Assembly: GCA_036401375.1 (NCBI GenBank)
Contig: DASWVB010000027.1
Coordinates: 62,001 to 126,000 of the forward strand
Source of the DNA: DASWUZ01 sp036401375
GTDB taxonomy: Bacteria > Acidobacteriota > Terriglobia > Terriglobales > Acidobacteriaceae
DNA length: 64,000 nt
Direction: 5' to 3'
Part shown: one piece after another, positions 1 through 8,829 of the stretch
Position numbering within the stretch: position 1 is the stretch's first letter
How the letters are laid out: the number at the start of each line of letters is the position of its first letter
Program-made: the position numbers and the translations under genes
Notes under the pieces: model-generated
What the model was told of the DNA's origin: nothing
Seen by the model: only the letters and a program-made list of their open reading frames with translations
Databases searched by the model: none

Positions 1-720
1 GATCGCCGGAGCGGCAGCGCTGACCGTGAAGGTAGCATTCTGCGAACCGGCTGCATAGTTGCCGTTGGCAGCCTGGCTGGCCTGAAGGACGACCGTGCCT
101 GCTCCTGTTAAGGTGACTGTCGCGCCGTTGACCGTCGCCGGGCCACTTACCACCGAGTAGGTGATTGCGCCCGCCGAGTTCGACGTGGCAGCCACCGCGA
201 ACGGCGCTGCTCCGTAGGTCTGGTTACCCACCATGAAGCTGATTGCCGGAGCCGCAGCGCTGACCGTGAAGGTAGCATTCTGCGAACCAGCCGCGTAGTT
301 GCCGTTAGCAGGCTGGCTGGCCTGAAGGACGACCGTGCCTGCTCCGGTCAGGGTGACCGTCGAACCGTTGACCGCCGCAGGACCACTTACCACCGAGTAG
401 GTGAAAGCGCCCGCCGAGTTCGACGTAGCAGCTACTGCGAACGGCGCTGCTCCGTAGGTCTGGTTGCCTACCGCGAAGCTGATGGTCGGGGTTGCCGCGC
501 TAACGGTGAAGGTAGCGTTCTGCGAACCCGCCGCGTAGTTGCCGTTAGCAGCCTGGCTGGCCTGAAGGACGACCGTGCCTGCTCCTGTTAAGGTGACTGT
601 CGCGCCGTTGACCGTCGCCGGACCACTTACCACCGAGTAGGTGATTGCGCCCGCCGAGTTCGACGTGGCAGCCACCGCGAACGGCGCTGCTCCGTAGGTC
701 TGGTTACCCACCATGAAGCT
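1..720 (-). repeat. Three 240-bp tandem coding repeats (80-aa Ig-like units)
   Basis: Bases 1-240, 241-480 and 481-720 are near-identical direct repeats with a period of exactly 240 bp; a diverged fourth unit begins at about 721. On the minus strand each unit encodes 80 residues with cores VGNQTYGAAPFAVAATSNS and SGPATVNGATVTLTGAGTVV, a small beta-sandwich pattern. Copies 1 and 3 are closer to each other than either is to copy 2, a sign of recent unequal exchange or gene conversion. The array continues past the left edge. Confidence 0.9.
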
Positions 721-2058
721 GATCGCCGGAGCCGCACCGGTCACTTGAAAGGTCTGAGTTACCTCAGTCGCCGCCGCATAGGTCGAGTTACCGGCCTGGT
801 CGGCTGCAACGACTACCCGCCCGACTCCCGTAATTGTGAGAGTAGTGGCATTGACCGTCGCCGGCCCGGAGAGCACGCTGAACGTCACCGCCAGATTGGA
901 GCTGGAAGTTGCGCTCAGCGTTATGGGTGCGCTGCCGTAAACCACCGAGCCTTGGAGCGGTGCGAAGGTGATCGTCTGGCTTGCCGCGTTGTTGGTAAGG
1001 TGGAAGTTGACCGAGTGGAGACCCAGAACGCTGGCCCTGACTAAGTAAGAGCCTGAGGTTGCGTTCGCTGTTGCGGTGACCGAGGTCGTGCCATCGGCAC
1101 CCGTCGCCGCCGCTGTTGACACCGTGGCGCTCGCTCCGCTGGCAGGTACTGTAAAAGTGACCGTTGTGCCGCTCACCGGGTTCGAGTAGCGGTCGCTCAC
1201 GAGTGCCTGCAGGGAGGCGGGGAACGCCGTGTTGACCGTGGCGCTCTGGGTGTCCCCCTGCACGACTGCAACATTGTAGGCAGCGCCGGCCGAGATGGTG
1301 ATCGGCGCGCTCGTGCCCGCGATCGACGTAGCCGTGTCGGTGGCCGTGACCGTCTGGCTGCCGGCCGTGATAAGCTTCAAGACACCATTAAGAGTTTTCT
1401 GGCCACTGGCTATTGAGATGGTCAGCGTGCCAACCCCGGCATTGGGGTCTGAGGTGCTCACCCGCACCGTCCCGTTGTAAGCAGTGTCAACGTTGCCGTC
1501 TGCATCGTAGGCTGTGATCGTCAGGTTCTGACCCGTATTAGCCACGGCATTCACCAGGCCGGTGACGCCGAAGCTCACCAGCGTCTGGGTCGCATTCCCG
1601 CTTAAGGGAATCGACTGGGTCGAGTTGGCGACGTTGAGGTTGTTGTCCGTCTCAACCGCTGAACCGGTTACGCTGCCCGGCACCGTCGGCGCGAAGTCGA
1701 TGGCCAGCGTACAGGAACCGCCTGGCGCCAACGCCGTTGGCGCTGAAGAAGGCGAGAGCTGCTCGCAGGTGCTTGAGTTGTCGTAAGTGAAGTTGGCCGC
1801 AATGCTCGGGTTGTATCCTGCGCCCGGCGTTGGGAAGGTCAGCGGAGCGTTGCCGATGTTCTCAAGCGTGACCGACTGCGGACTGCTGCTTGATCCTACG
1901 TTGGTGTTGGGGAAACTTAGCGTCGGCGCCTGCGAACGCTGAAGCTGCAGAATAATGTTGGTGCCATCTTCAGCAACGAACACGTCGCCGGCCCCGTCAA
2001 CTGCCACTCCCAGAGGTTGAGACAATCCGCTTGCAAGCGGTAATTTGCGCACTGCCAT
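1..2058 (-). CDS. C-terminal part of giant secreted NHL/Ig-like repeat protein (partial, after frameshift)
   Basis: This minus-strand frame is open from about 2058 to the window edge, so the 3' end lies outside. It starts inside an NHL repeat (GVAVDGAGD at about 2000), then carries an anchor-type beta-sandwich segment (LSFPNTNVGSSSS at about 1910), several bacterial Ig-like domains and finally 80-residue repeats. It directly continues the protein encoded at 1997-3904, but in another frame. Deleting one A from the AAA run (plus-strand TTT, 2044-2046) fuses the two into AQLPLASGLSQP, which fits the NHL repeat pattern. An ATG at 2058 exists but has no ribosome site, so I read this as one gene broken by a 1-nt indel. 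Likely cell-surface or secreted, with a structural or adhesive role (inference). Confidence 0.75.
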   Translation of the reverse strand, partial: MAVRKLPLASGLSQPLGVAVDGAGDVFVAEDGTNIILQLQRSQAPTLSFPNTNVGSSSSPQSVTLENIGNAPLTFPTPGAGYNPSIAANFTYDNSSTCEQLSPSSAPTALAPGGSCTLAIDFAPTVPGSVTGSAVETDNNLNVANSTQSIPLSGNATQTLVSFGVTGLVNAVANTGQNLTITAYDADGNVDTAYNGTVRVSTSDPNAGVGTLTISIASGQKTLNGVLKLITAGSQTVTATDTATSIAGTSAPITISAGAAYNVAVVQGDTQSATVNTAFPASLQALVSDRYSNPVSGTTVTFTVPASGASATVSTAAATGADGTTSVTATANATSGSYLVRASVLGLHSVNFHLTNNAASQTITFAPLQGSVVYGSAPITLSATSSSNLAVTFSVLSGPATVNATTLTITGVGRVVVAADQAGNSTYAAATEVTQTFQVTGAAPAISFMVGNQTYGAAPFAVAATSNSAGAITYSVVSGPATVNGATVTLTGAGTVVLQASQAANGNYAAGSQNATFTVSAATPTISFAVGNQTYGAAPFAVAATSNSAGAFTYSVVSGPAAVNGSTVTLTGAGTVVLQASQPANGNYAAGSQNATFTVSAAAPAISFMVGNQTYGAAPFAVAATSNSAGAITYSVVSGPATVNGATVTLTGAGTVVLQASQAANGNYAAGSQNATFTVSAAAPAI

Positions 2059-3904
2059 CACCCGGCACCTCCACCAGACGGCTATTGCCCCAGTCCGTGA
2101 TAAACAGATCGCCCGCGCCATCCACAGCCACGCCGCTGGGAACGGATAACCCGCTGCCGATCTGGACTTGCGAGCCACCACCGGCGGGGATTTCGATTAC
2201 GCGGTCGTTAAAAGTGTCCGCAACGAACAGGTCACCCTTGCCATCCACAGCCACGTCATCAGGGGAGTAAAATCCGCTCGAGATGGTAACCTGCGCGCCA
2301 CCGCCGGCAGGTATCTCAACGACACGGCCATTCCCGCTACGGCCATCTACGATGTCGGCAACGTAGAGATTTCCGGCACCGTCCACAGCTACTCCTCCCG
2401 GGCTAATTACACTGCTGGTCACAGTGGATTGCGCACCACCGCCCGGCGGCACTTTTACAACGCGATTATTGCCAGCATCCGCAATGAAGAGATCGCCCGC
2501 ACCGTCTATCGCCATTTGATATGGATTGTAGAGTGCACTGGGCACCGTAACTTGCGCGCCGCCTTTCGCTTGAACCTCTACGACTCTGTTATTGAAGGTA
2601 TCCGTGATAAACACATTCCCTTGGCCGTCCACCGCCACGCCGTTTGGAGAGTTCAATCCATTGGCAGGGACCGTGGCCTGCGTACCGGGCCCGTAGGCGA
2701 CCTGCGGGCCTGTTCCCGTTCCGTATATGTAGGTCGTTGCGAGGATGCTTCCACTGCCATTGAGAAGCTCGACCGCGCCATTGCGCGCGCCTGCAAACTT
2801 CGGCGTGAAGGTCACGTCCACCGTACAGGTGTCGCCCGCGCTGTATTGGTGGCTGGTTCCGTTGGCCGTGCAGCTTCCCGTGCCTGCGTCCGTAAAGTCG
2901 AGACCGGCTGTGCCCTGCGTCAGGATCGCGGGAGCACCGAGCGTACCACCGGTGCTGAACTTGAAATTCAGCGTGGCCTTTTGGCTGCATGGAGCGGGTG
3001 AGCGCTGGCCACTGGCACAAATATTGATGCTTCCAAAGTTTACATTTGCAGGCTGCACCTCCACGATGCCGTTGGCGTTATAGTTCCCGACGAAGAGATC
3101 ACCCTTCGCATCGAGCGTGACACCAAGGGAGTAGATCGAGAGATTAGGCACCGTGCTCGCTACGCCGCTCGGGGAGACCTCGAGAATTCGATTATTGCCG
3201 CTATCCGCGACGAAGAGATCGCCTGCCTGGTCCACCGCCGCGGCCGTCGGGTAGTTTAGGTTCTGAAGAATAGTTTTCTGACTGCCATCCGCAGCGACTT
3301 TAACAACCGAGTTAGCGGCCGTGTCCACGACGAAAACATTGCCATTGCGATCCACCGCAACGCCCTGAGGATACTGCCAACCGCTTCCAACCTGTGTCTG
3401 GGAACCGTTCGGAGCAATCTTAGTGACACCGACGCCGGGAGCGCCATTGGTGATTCCGATGTTGCATACGTAGACGTTCCCGGCTTGATCGACTGCCACG
3501 GCAACGGGAAATAGGAATCCACTTCCCAACGTTACTTGCGGCCCTCCGCTTGCGGGGACCTCCACGACCCGATAGTGCAAGGAGTCTGAAATAAAAATAT
3601 TCCCCGCGCCATCAACGGCCACGCCCTCGGGATAACTGAGCCCGCTGCCTATTGCCATGGGCTGCCCTCCGTTGGCTGGAATTTCGACTACCTTGTTTTC
3701 GTACGGGTCGGCGTAGTACAGGTTGCCTGCCGCATCCGTTGCGATCTGATAAGGAAAATCCGCGCCTGCTACCGTGCTCTTGGTATTGACCAGGCTGACG
3801 GTTTGCGCCCGCCCCTGGGGTTGAGCGGCTATGAGTGTTCCGACGGCGCCCAGCAACATCAGCCCCGCGCGAAACCTGCCACCTAATATGCTTGTGATCT
3901 TCAT
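1997..3904 (-). CDS. N-terminal part of secreted NHL-repeat protein
   Basis: The 635-residue reading starts with a signal peptide (MKITSILGGRFRAGL..., cleaved near AQPQGRAQ). A first block of NHL-type beta-propeller repeats follows, each with a GVAVD-x-AGN/GD core (about residues 45-290). Next is a choice-of-anchor/HYDIN-like beta domain (about 290-400) and a second NHL block (about 400-620). The last dozen residues before the stop (ACKRIVSTSGSGS) break the repeat pattern, while the other frame continues it, so this stop is the result of a frameshift near 2045. The ATG is preceded by GAGAGAGGGAG in the transcribed direction, which supports the start. NHL propellers bind ligands or proteins; no catalytic site is visible. 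Transport and extracellular location are inferred from the signal peptide. Confidence 0.8.
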   Translation of the reverse strand: MKITSILGGRFRAGLMLLGAVGTLIAAQPQGRAQTVSLVNTKSTVAGADFPYQIATDAAGNLYYADPYENKVVEIPANGGQPMAIGSGLSYPEGVAVDGAGNIFISDSLHYRVVEVPASGGPQVTLGSGFLFPVAVAVDQAGNVYVCNIGITNGAPGVGVTKIAPNGSQTQVGSGWQYPQGVAVDRNGNVFVVDTAANSVVKVAADGSQKTILQNLNYPTAAAVDQAGDLFVADSGNNRILEVSPSGVASTVPNLSIYSLGVTLDAKGDLFVGNYNANGIVEVQPANVNFGSINICASGQRSPAPCSQKATLNFKFSTGGTLGAPAILTQGTAGLDFTDAGTGSCTANGTSHQYSAGDTCTVDVTFTPKFAGARNGAVELLNGSGSILATTYIYGTGTGPQVAYGPGTQATVPANGLNSPNGVAVDGQGNVFITDTFNNRVVEVQAKGGAQVTVPSALYNPYQMAIDGAGDLFIADAGNNRVVKVPPGGGAQSTVTSSVISPGGVAVDGAGNLYVADIVDGRSGNGRVVEIPAGGGAQVTISSGFYSPDDVAVDGKGDLFVADTFNDRVIEIPAGGGSQVQIGSGLSVPSGVAVDGAGDLFITDWGNSRLVEVPGDGSAQITACKRIVSTSGSGS

Positions 3905-4563
3905 TTCGACTCCCTCTCTCTATCTGCTCATGATTGCGGGTTTTGCAGTTTGCGAGCCCCGAACGAGAGGGCCGCATCAGCTTCAGAGCGAGACTAAGGG
4001 GATTGAGAGAGGGAATCTATAGAGGTCGCTACACAAACACCTGTGTGGTGTTACACGAGGACCCGTGTGGTACCACACGGTCTGTCGCTGCCCGGTTTGA
4101 TCGCAAGGACGACATTGAAACCTAAAAGGGCCAGGGAGGGATAGCAGGATCTCGTGCTACAGGTGCTGGGTCATATGACAGCTGGTCAGAGCACAACACC
4201 CCAGGAAAACAACGATGAGTAAGGGCCAGCCGCCGTTGCGGAAGGAGAATCTTGTGCGTTCGGTGAGTATTACCCATAGGCTCCGAAGCTGCCACTAGAT
4301 TCAACCGATTTCCGACTTTTAGGACCACCCACAAACTGCGACAAGCCTTGTCGTAGCTCCACTTTCACCTTCGAAATTTATGTTCTTCGGCAATCCTGAA
4401 CGAGGCAACAAAAGGAAAGGGTCAGGAATGGCGCTCTCTTGATTGAATGCGCGTGAACCTCTGCTTTCCTCCTCGAGGAGTGGCAAATCGCCAATGCACT
4501 CACAGAGGCACTTCAAGGACTGTCACTCTGAATTGTCAGTTCTTCCAACCGGCTCTCGATAAG
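3905..4563. other. Intergenic stretch with no recognisable gene
   Basis: About 660 bases between the NHL-repeat gene and the CHAT pseudogene. Apart from the palindromes at 4041-4080 I see no coding pattern; short open frames here give compositionally random peptides. The first 100 bases probably hold the promoter and leader of the minus-strand NHL gene. Confidence 0.5.
4041..4080. promoter_or_regulatory. Probable operator: palindrome pair upstream of the NHL-repeat gene
   Basis: CCGTGTGGTACCACACGG at 4063-4080 is a perfect 18-bp palindrome. A related imperfect site, CTGTGTGGTGTTACACGAG, lies at 4041-4059. The shared GTGTGGT cores start at 4043 and 4065, 22 bp apart or about two helical turns. 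The pair sits about 140-180 bp upstream of the minus-strand NHL gene, the usual place for an operator bound by dimers. The regulator is unknown. Confidence 0.5.
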
Positions 4564-5066
4564 AGGACGGAATGGATTTCGGATCAGCAAAGAGTGTTGC
4601 GTTTGGTTCGCCCGCAAGCTCAAATCCAGCCCAGAAATAAGGCGGATCGCCCGACTTTCGTAGTTCGAGCTGCGCATCGCAGTGCTTCCGCCTTGGCTTT
4701 CCGTCGCTTAGTTGCTGGTAAAGGAAATCACAAGTTGCGCAGTGGAATGGTCTCCCATCTCCCAGAGTGTAGAAACCACGCTCTGAGCGCCCGTTTCGAT
4801 GAACGCATTGACGATGTTCGCAATGCCTTCCTCGCTCACGGGACCAACCCCGGTATCAGATGCCGACAAAGTCACAAGGTTGGTGTTCAGTGACAGGGTC
4901 CGGATCTCGCGAACCTGGAGCAGGCCGTCCGCGGGTGAGGAACGAAGCGCAAAAAAACGAGGGCTGAGCGATCTGGGAATTCAAGATCGATGGATCCGTA
5001 CAGAGCCAGATGTAACTTCGTATTTGTTGAGCGCAAGCTGCATCAATGCCGCCTTTTTTGCACCCC
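4564..5066 (-). pseudogene. CHAT-domain protein remnant (several frameshifts)
   Basis: Reading the minus strand across frames recovers the C-terminal half of a CHAT (caspase-like) domain protein. In order: AALMQLALNKYE, then HLALYGSIDLEFPDRSALVF, then DGLLQVREIRTLSLNTNLV, LVTLSASDTGVGP, EEGIANIVNAFIETGAQSVV, STLWEMGDHSTAQLV, and finally DPPYFWAGFELAGEPNATLF. Each block is in a different frame from its neighbours, needing at least four small indels. The usual catalytic positions are altered: the histidine block reads LYG where His-Gly is expected, and SACETG is changed to SASDTG, so the cysteine is lost. The family normally pairs an N-terminal TPR region with a CHAT domain; no TPR part is found here. 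Clearly dead. Confidence 0.75.
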
Positions 5067-5277
5067 CTCAAGGAGATTTGTGCTGGGTTTCGGAAGACCG
5101 CTCGCGAAGTTCTCCTGGAACGCTTCGGGCGATTCGCACTTAACGAAGTGATTGCATCCAGCTCCCCTCGGAAATAAAATCACGGTATTTCCGCTGCACT
5201 TCAGGCTCTGCACCCCCAAGTCACGCCCTCAGGGTACTATTTCGATTGTCCGAGTTTAGGATGGCTGTTGGATCTTT

Positions 5278-6363
5278 ATGAATCACGCAGTTAGGATTTC
5301 GAATCCGCTATCCATGTCCGCGCGCATCCTCCTCGTGCTTGTCTGCGCTTTGTTTGTGGGCTGTCGATCGCAGCACGCGCCGCTCAAGGCGACAATCGAA
5401 ATCACCGCAGCGCCGTTGGCCAGCATCGGCGGACCTCTGGAGATGGAAAGCATCGAGGGGCGCGTACGTAACGCCGCGCCTGATCAGCAGATCGTTCTCT
5501 ACGCACGAAGCGGGGTTTGGTGGATACAGCCGATGACGAACCAGCCCTTCACGAAAATCCGATCAGACCTGACCTGGAAGAACTCAACGCATCTCGGGAC
5601 GGAATACGCAGTACTTCTCGTCGATTCTGGATATCGCCCAGCTTCGAAGCTTGTCGCTCTGCCTGAGACTGGCGATGGTGTCGCAGCCATCGCCATCATA
5701 AAGGGGAGGTCCGGGGCGCCCAATGCTCCGAGCATGATTCACTTCAGCGGCTACGATTGGGCAGTCCGTACCGCAGACAGTGATCATGGAGGGGAACCGA
5801 ACGCATACGACCCTGCGAATGCGTGGACGGACGAGAAGGGTTTTCTGCATCTTCGCATGGCGCAGCGCAACGGCAGGTGGTCTTGCGCAGAAGTCAGTCT
5901 TAGCCGAAGTCTAGGCTATGGCACTTATAGATTCGTGGTGCAGGATAGTGCGCATCTTAATCCATCCGCTGTTCTCGGAATCTTCACATGGGACGATTCA
6001 CGATCACAGGGTTTTCGCAACGAACTGGATATTGAGCTGAGTCGTTGGGGCGATCCAACGGGCAAAAACGCACAATATGTCATCCAGCCGTTCTATGCTC
6101 CTGAAAACTTCAGCCGCTTTATGGTCCCTTCCGGTGTTCTCGTGCAGCAGTTTCGCTGGCAGCCGGGAAGCGTCGCTTTCAAGACATTTCGTGCACGATC
6201 CGGCTCAGGACCGAACTTAACCAATGAGCATGTTTTTACCTCAGGCATCCCTACGCACTCCAATGAGACGGTGCACCTCGATCTGTACGACTTCCATCAC
6301 GCCGAGAGTGGCTCGCAACAACCTGCGGAGGTCGTCATTGAGAAGTTCGAGTATGTCGAGTGA
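5278..6363 (+). CDS. Lipoprotein with GH16-like (concanavalin-fold) domain
   Basis: A 361-residue protein with a lipoprotein signal: hydrophobic RILLVLVCALFVGC, with the lipid-attachment cysteine at residue 29. The N-terminal 150 residues contain a beta-rich region (RSGVWWIQPM). The C-terminal half resembles the concanavalin A-like lectin/glucanase fold of family GH16, with FRNELDIELSRWGDP where GH16 enzymes carry the E-x-D-x-x-E catalytic strand. Only the middle of that motif (ELDIE) is kept, so hydrolase activity is uncertain and a binding role is possible. An alternative start is Met13 (5314), which would put the signal nearer the N terminus. It lies in the scarred interval between a CHAT pseudogene and an integrase remnant. 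Confidence 0.7.
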   Translation: MNHAVRISNPLSMSARILLVLVCALFVGCRSQHAPLKATIEITAAPLASIGGPLEMESIEGRVRNAAPDQQIVLYARSGVWWIQPMTNQPFTKIRSDLTWKNSTHLGTEYAVLLVDSGYRPASKLVALPETGDGVAAIAIIKGRSGAPNAPSMIHFSGYDWAVRTADSDHGGEPNAYDPANAWTDEKGFLHLRMAQRNGRWSCAEVSLSRSLGYGTYRFVVQDSAHLNPSAVLGIFTWDDSRSQGFRNELDIELSRWGDPTGKNAQYVIQPFYAPENFSRFMVPSGVLVQQFRWQPGSVAFKTFRARSGSGPNLTNEHVFTSGIPTHSNETVHLDLYDFHHAESGSQQPAEVVIEKFEYVE

Positions 6364-6747
6364 CGCCAAAAACGCAAATCTAATACTTCAAGCGCAGGAT
6401 AGATGTTACGGCCGCATCGGTAATCAGCAAAGTGCGAGCTCAGAATGGCTCCTCCTCCTCGCTGGTTTTCATGGTCCGATAAAACTGATATCGGAACCGA
6501 GTTCCGTGCGAGCCTCTCAAGCTGTTGGGCAGCTCCCTACCAGGAGGCGGCACGATAGAGCCCGCATGTCCTGCCTTCACTGCGCCGTCGAACGCTGAGC
6601 GGCCGACAGACCGTGGCATTCCGGTGATCGAATCCAAAGCAACTGGCCGACCTCAGCATCAAATCATTTAATGTAGCTTCACCGAGTCCTTTTCTGAGGA
6701 GCGGTGGCCCGCCTCCCTAGGGAGGTCAAATAACAAGATCAGTCTCA
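6364..6747. other. Intergenic stretch, nothing recognised
   Basis: About 380 bases between the GH16-like lipoprotein gene and the integrase fragment. No open frame has convincing coding character, and I could not identify a terminator or RNA. Given its neighbours it may be decayed mobile-element DNA (inference). Confidence 0.4.
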
Positions 6748-6969
6748 ATGAAGGGACAGCGCTTCGGCCTACACAACCTGAGGCACAGCTTAAGCACCTG
6801 GCTCGTGAACAAGGGAAAGGTCGATCCATGGGCGGTTCAAGGAATTTTGCGGCATAGCGATATCCGCACGACTTTGAATCTCCACACGCAGGATGATCGC
6901 GACGAAAAGCAGGCAGCACAAGGCGCATTCCTAAGCGCGGTAGGACTTAGAAGTTGCGTAGTGCCGTAA
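6748..6969 (+). pseudogene. Tyrosine recombinase (integrase) C-terminal fragment
   Basis: Only about 73 residues remain, matching the end of the catalytic domain of phage-type integrases: HNLRHSLSTWLVNKG (the H-x-x-R box), VQGILRHSDIRTT (second box) and LNLHTQ. In the family this last motif is LxxYTQ and holds the catalytic tyrosine; here it is His, a single TAC to CAC change. The N-terminal arm-binding and core-binding parts are missing. It sits 64 bp from the 3' end of a tRNA-Asp gene, the usual insertion site for this enzyme class, so it is probably the relic of an element once integrated at that tRNA. Confidence 0.75.
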
Positions 6970-7033
6970 TTGTGGATCAGAGTGTGGATTGGTCATCATA
7001 GAAGCCATACATGCTTGAGCTCTTTAGAATGTA

Positions 7034-7111
<78 letters not shown>

Positions 7112-7340
7112 GACTTGTACCAGGCACCCCAACGGGGCTCTACTGGTCTCGTCTGCAATACTGTTCGTGCCTGGATTACTCGGAGTTCATCCCGGCGTCG
7201 ACGAGGCTGTCCACCATCTCGTGATCGAATTGTACCAAATCTCGACGCCATGAACGGTTACTCGAACGGCTGGGGCATCGACTTGTCATTAGCCTTCTCC
7301 GCAGGCAGAGCAGGGAAGTCCGCTTTGGAGCGCCTTGGCG

Positions 7341-7373
7341 CCAGGCAGTACATCCTGCTCCCAGGCAGTACAT
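7341..7373 (+). repeat. 13-bp direct repeat before the LytS-like gene
   Basis: CCAGGCAGTACAT occurs at 7341-7353 and again at 7361-7373, a 20-bp period (two helical turns). The second copy abuts the AGGAGG at 7375-7380. It could be a regulator site or a small local duplication. Confidence 0.5.
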
Positions 7374-7380
7374 TAGGAGG

Positions 7381-8688
7381 GTGATCGACGAGAAGCTAAT
7401 CCTGATCACTCTGCTCGTCAAACTGGGGGTGGCCGCGGCGGTCTCGAGTGCACTCGTCCGGTCTCGTGTCTTCCAAAACCTTCTCTTCCGCGAGGGCCGT
7501 ACCCCCGCACAAACATTCAAGCTGCTGATGTTCATCTGTGTGCCTCTCACCCTGGGGGTCTGGGTGCGCCTGAGCGTACCTAACTTCTTTGCCGCCGACA
7601 TTGCATTTGAAACCGTAATCATTCTTGGTGTCCTGCTGGGGCCTTTCTGGGCATTGGTAGGCGGAGCTATGCTCGCCTTTCCCGCGATGTGGCATCACGA
7701 ATATCTCGCACTGCCCTTTAATCTGACCGTTGGAGTGATCTCGGGGGCCCTGGGCAAGTTTGTCGAGCAGGATGAGGTTTGGTCGTTCTCGCCCTTCGTC
7801 GATCTCAGTATCTACCGATGGGTTCGGCGGAATCTGCGTCAGCCTCGCTTCGACCGGCAGATCATCCTTCTCATGCTCATCATTGGCATGGAGATCACGC
7901 GGGAATGGATTGCGGGGCTCTATCCGGGCCGACTCTTTGCGCTCGACCCGGATAGCTGGGCGATTCAGCTCGCCCTTTATGCGAGTGCCGCGATGGTTGT
8001 CGGCATTCCACTCAAGATCTGGAACGCGATTCGGGTCGAACGCAAGCTGGAAGAGCAGAAGCGCTTGCTGCTTGAGGCCCGGTTCGATGCGCTGCAGCGC
8101 CAGATCAATCCGCACTTTCTGTTTAATACGCTGAACTCGATAGCGTCCCTGGTTCGCTTTCGCCCGGAGATGGCCCGCGAGATGATTGTGCGTCTGGCCA
8201 ACATACTCCGCGCCTTGCTCAAGGAACACGACGCCTTTGTCCCCTTCGGCGACGAGCTCAGCTTTACCGATGACTACCTCGGGATCGAGGTGGTTCGCTT
8301 TGGCGCCGACAAGCTGGCGGTGGTTAAAGAGATCGATCCCGCGACCCTCCGGCTCTTTGTGCCCAGCATGCTGCTGCAGCCTCTGATTGAAAACAGCATC
8401 AAGCACGGCCTCGAGCCCCGCATTAATGGCGGCACCATCACGCTGCGCAGCAAGTTAGATCAAAGCAGGCTGACAATAGAGGTGGAAGACGACGGCGTGG
8501 GCATGGCAGAGGGCAGGTCTGTTCCGGGCGGCATGCTGCGCCAGGGCAACGGGATTGGCATGCGTAACGTACGTGAGCGCCTGGAGGTGCTCTACGGTGA
8601 GGCTGCGAACTTCGACGTGGAGAGCCGGCCTGGACGTGGCACTCGCGTTACCCTCCAGATGCCCGTCGTTCAAAGCGAAAATGTTTAA
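7381..8688 (+). CDS. LytS/YehU-type sensor histidine kinase
   Basis: A 435-residue membrane kinase of the LytS group. The N-terminal 215 residues hold five or six hydrophobic segments of the 5TM-LYT type. A short coiled stretch (about 218-235) leads to the His_kinase domain with phospho-acceptor His245 in RQINPHFLFNTLNSIAS. The HATPase_c domain follows, with N-box LIENSIKHG (Asn338) and G-boxes DDGVGM and GNGIGMRN. The start is GTG at 7381, directly against AGGAGG with no spacer, which is odd; no better in-frame start is nearby. Kinases of this family normally act with a LytTR response regulator encoded next door, but the next gene is metY, so it appears to be an orphan. Confidence 0.92.
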   Translation: MIDEKLILITLLVKLGVAAAVSSALVRSRVFQNLLFREGRTPAQTFKLLMFICVPLTLGVWVRLSVPNFFAADIAFETVIILGVLLGPFWALVGGAMLAFPAMWHHEYLALPFNLTVGVISGALGKFVEQDEVWSFSPFVDLSIYRWVRRNLRQPRFDRQIILLMLIIGMEITREWIAGLYPGRLFALDPDSWAIQLALYASAAMVVGIPLKIWNAIRVERKLEEQKRLLLEARFDALQRQINPHFLFNTLNSIASLVRFRPEMAREMIVRLANILRALLKEHDAFVPFGDELSFTDDYLGIEVVRFGADKLAVVKEIDPATLRLFVPSMLLQPLIENSIKHGLEPRINGGTITLRSKLDQSRLTIEVEDDGVGMAEGRSVPGGMLRQGNGIGMRNVRERLEVLYGEAANFDVESRPGRGTRVTLQMPVVQSENV

Positions 8689-8829
8689 GACGTTGTGTCT
8701 CCCATAAAGCTCGGCCCCTCAATTGAGTTTGGGAGCGCCCGGTGACTTTGAGACGAACTTTGAACACCAGGACGCGGCTGGCATCCGCCTGCTGCCATAC
8801 TTAGGATGAGAGCAAAGGAGTTGTAAACA

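Noticed and set aside
1..720. Regular 240-bp repeats suggesting a CRISPR or satellite
   Set aside because: The repeats are coding on the minus strand, have no spacers, and translate to Ig-like units.
2168..3001. Long plus-strand open frame of 277 codons
   Set aside because: Antisense shadow of the NHL-repeat gene; no family-like composition.
7396..8406. Minus-strand open frame of 336 codons
   Set aside because: Antisense shadow of the LytS-like kinase gene.
8690..8829. SAM riboswitch ahead of metY
   Set aside because: Leader has a short hairpin-like stretch but not the conserved core of SAM-I or SAM-II as I know them.
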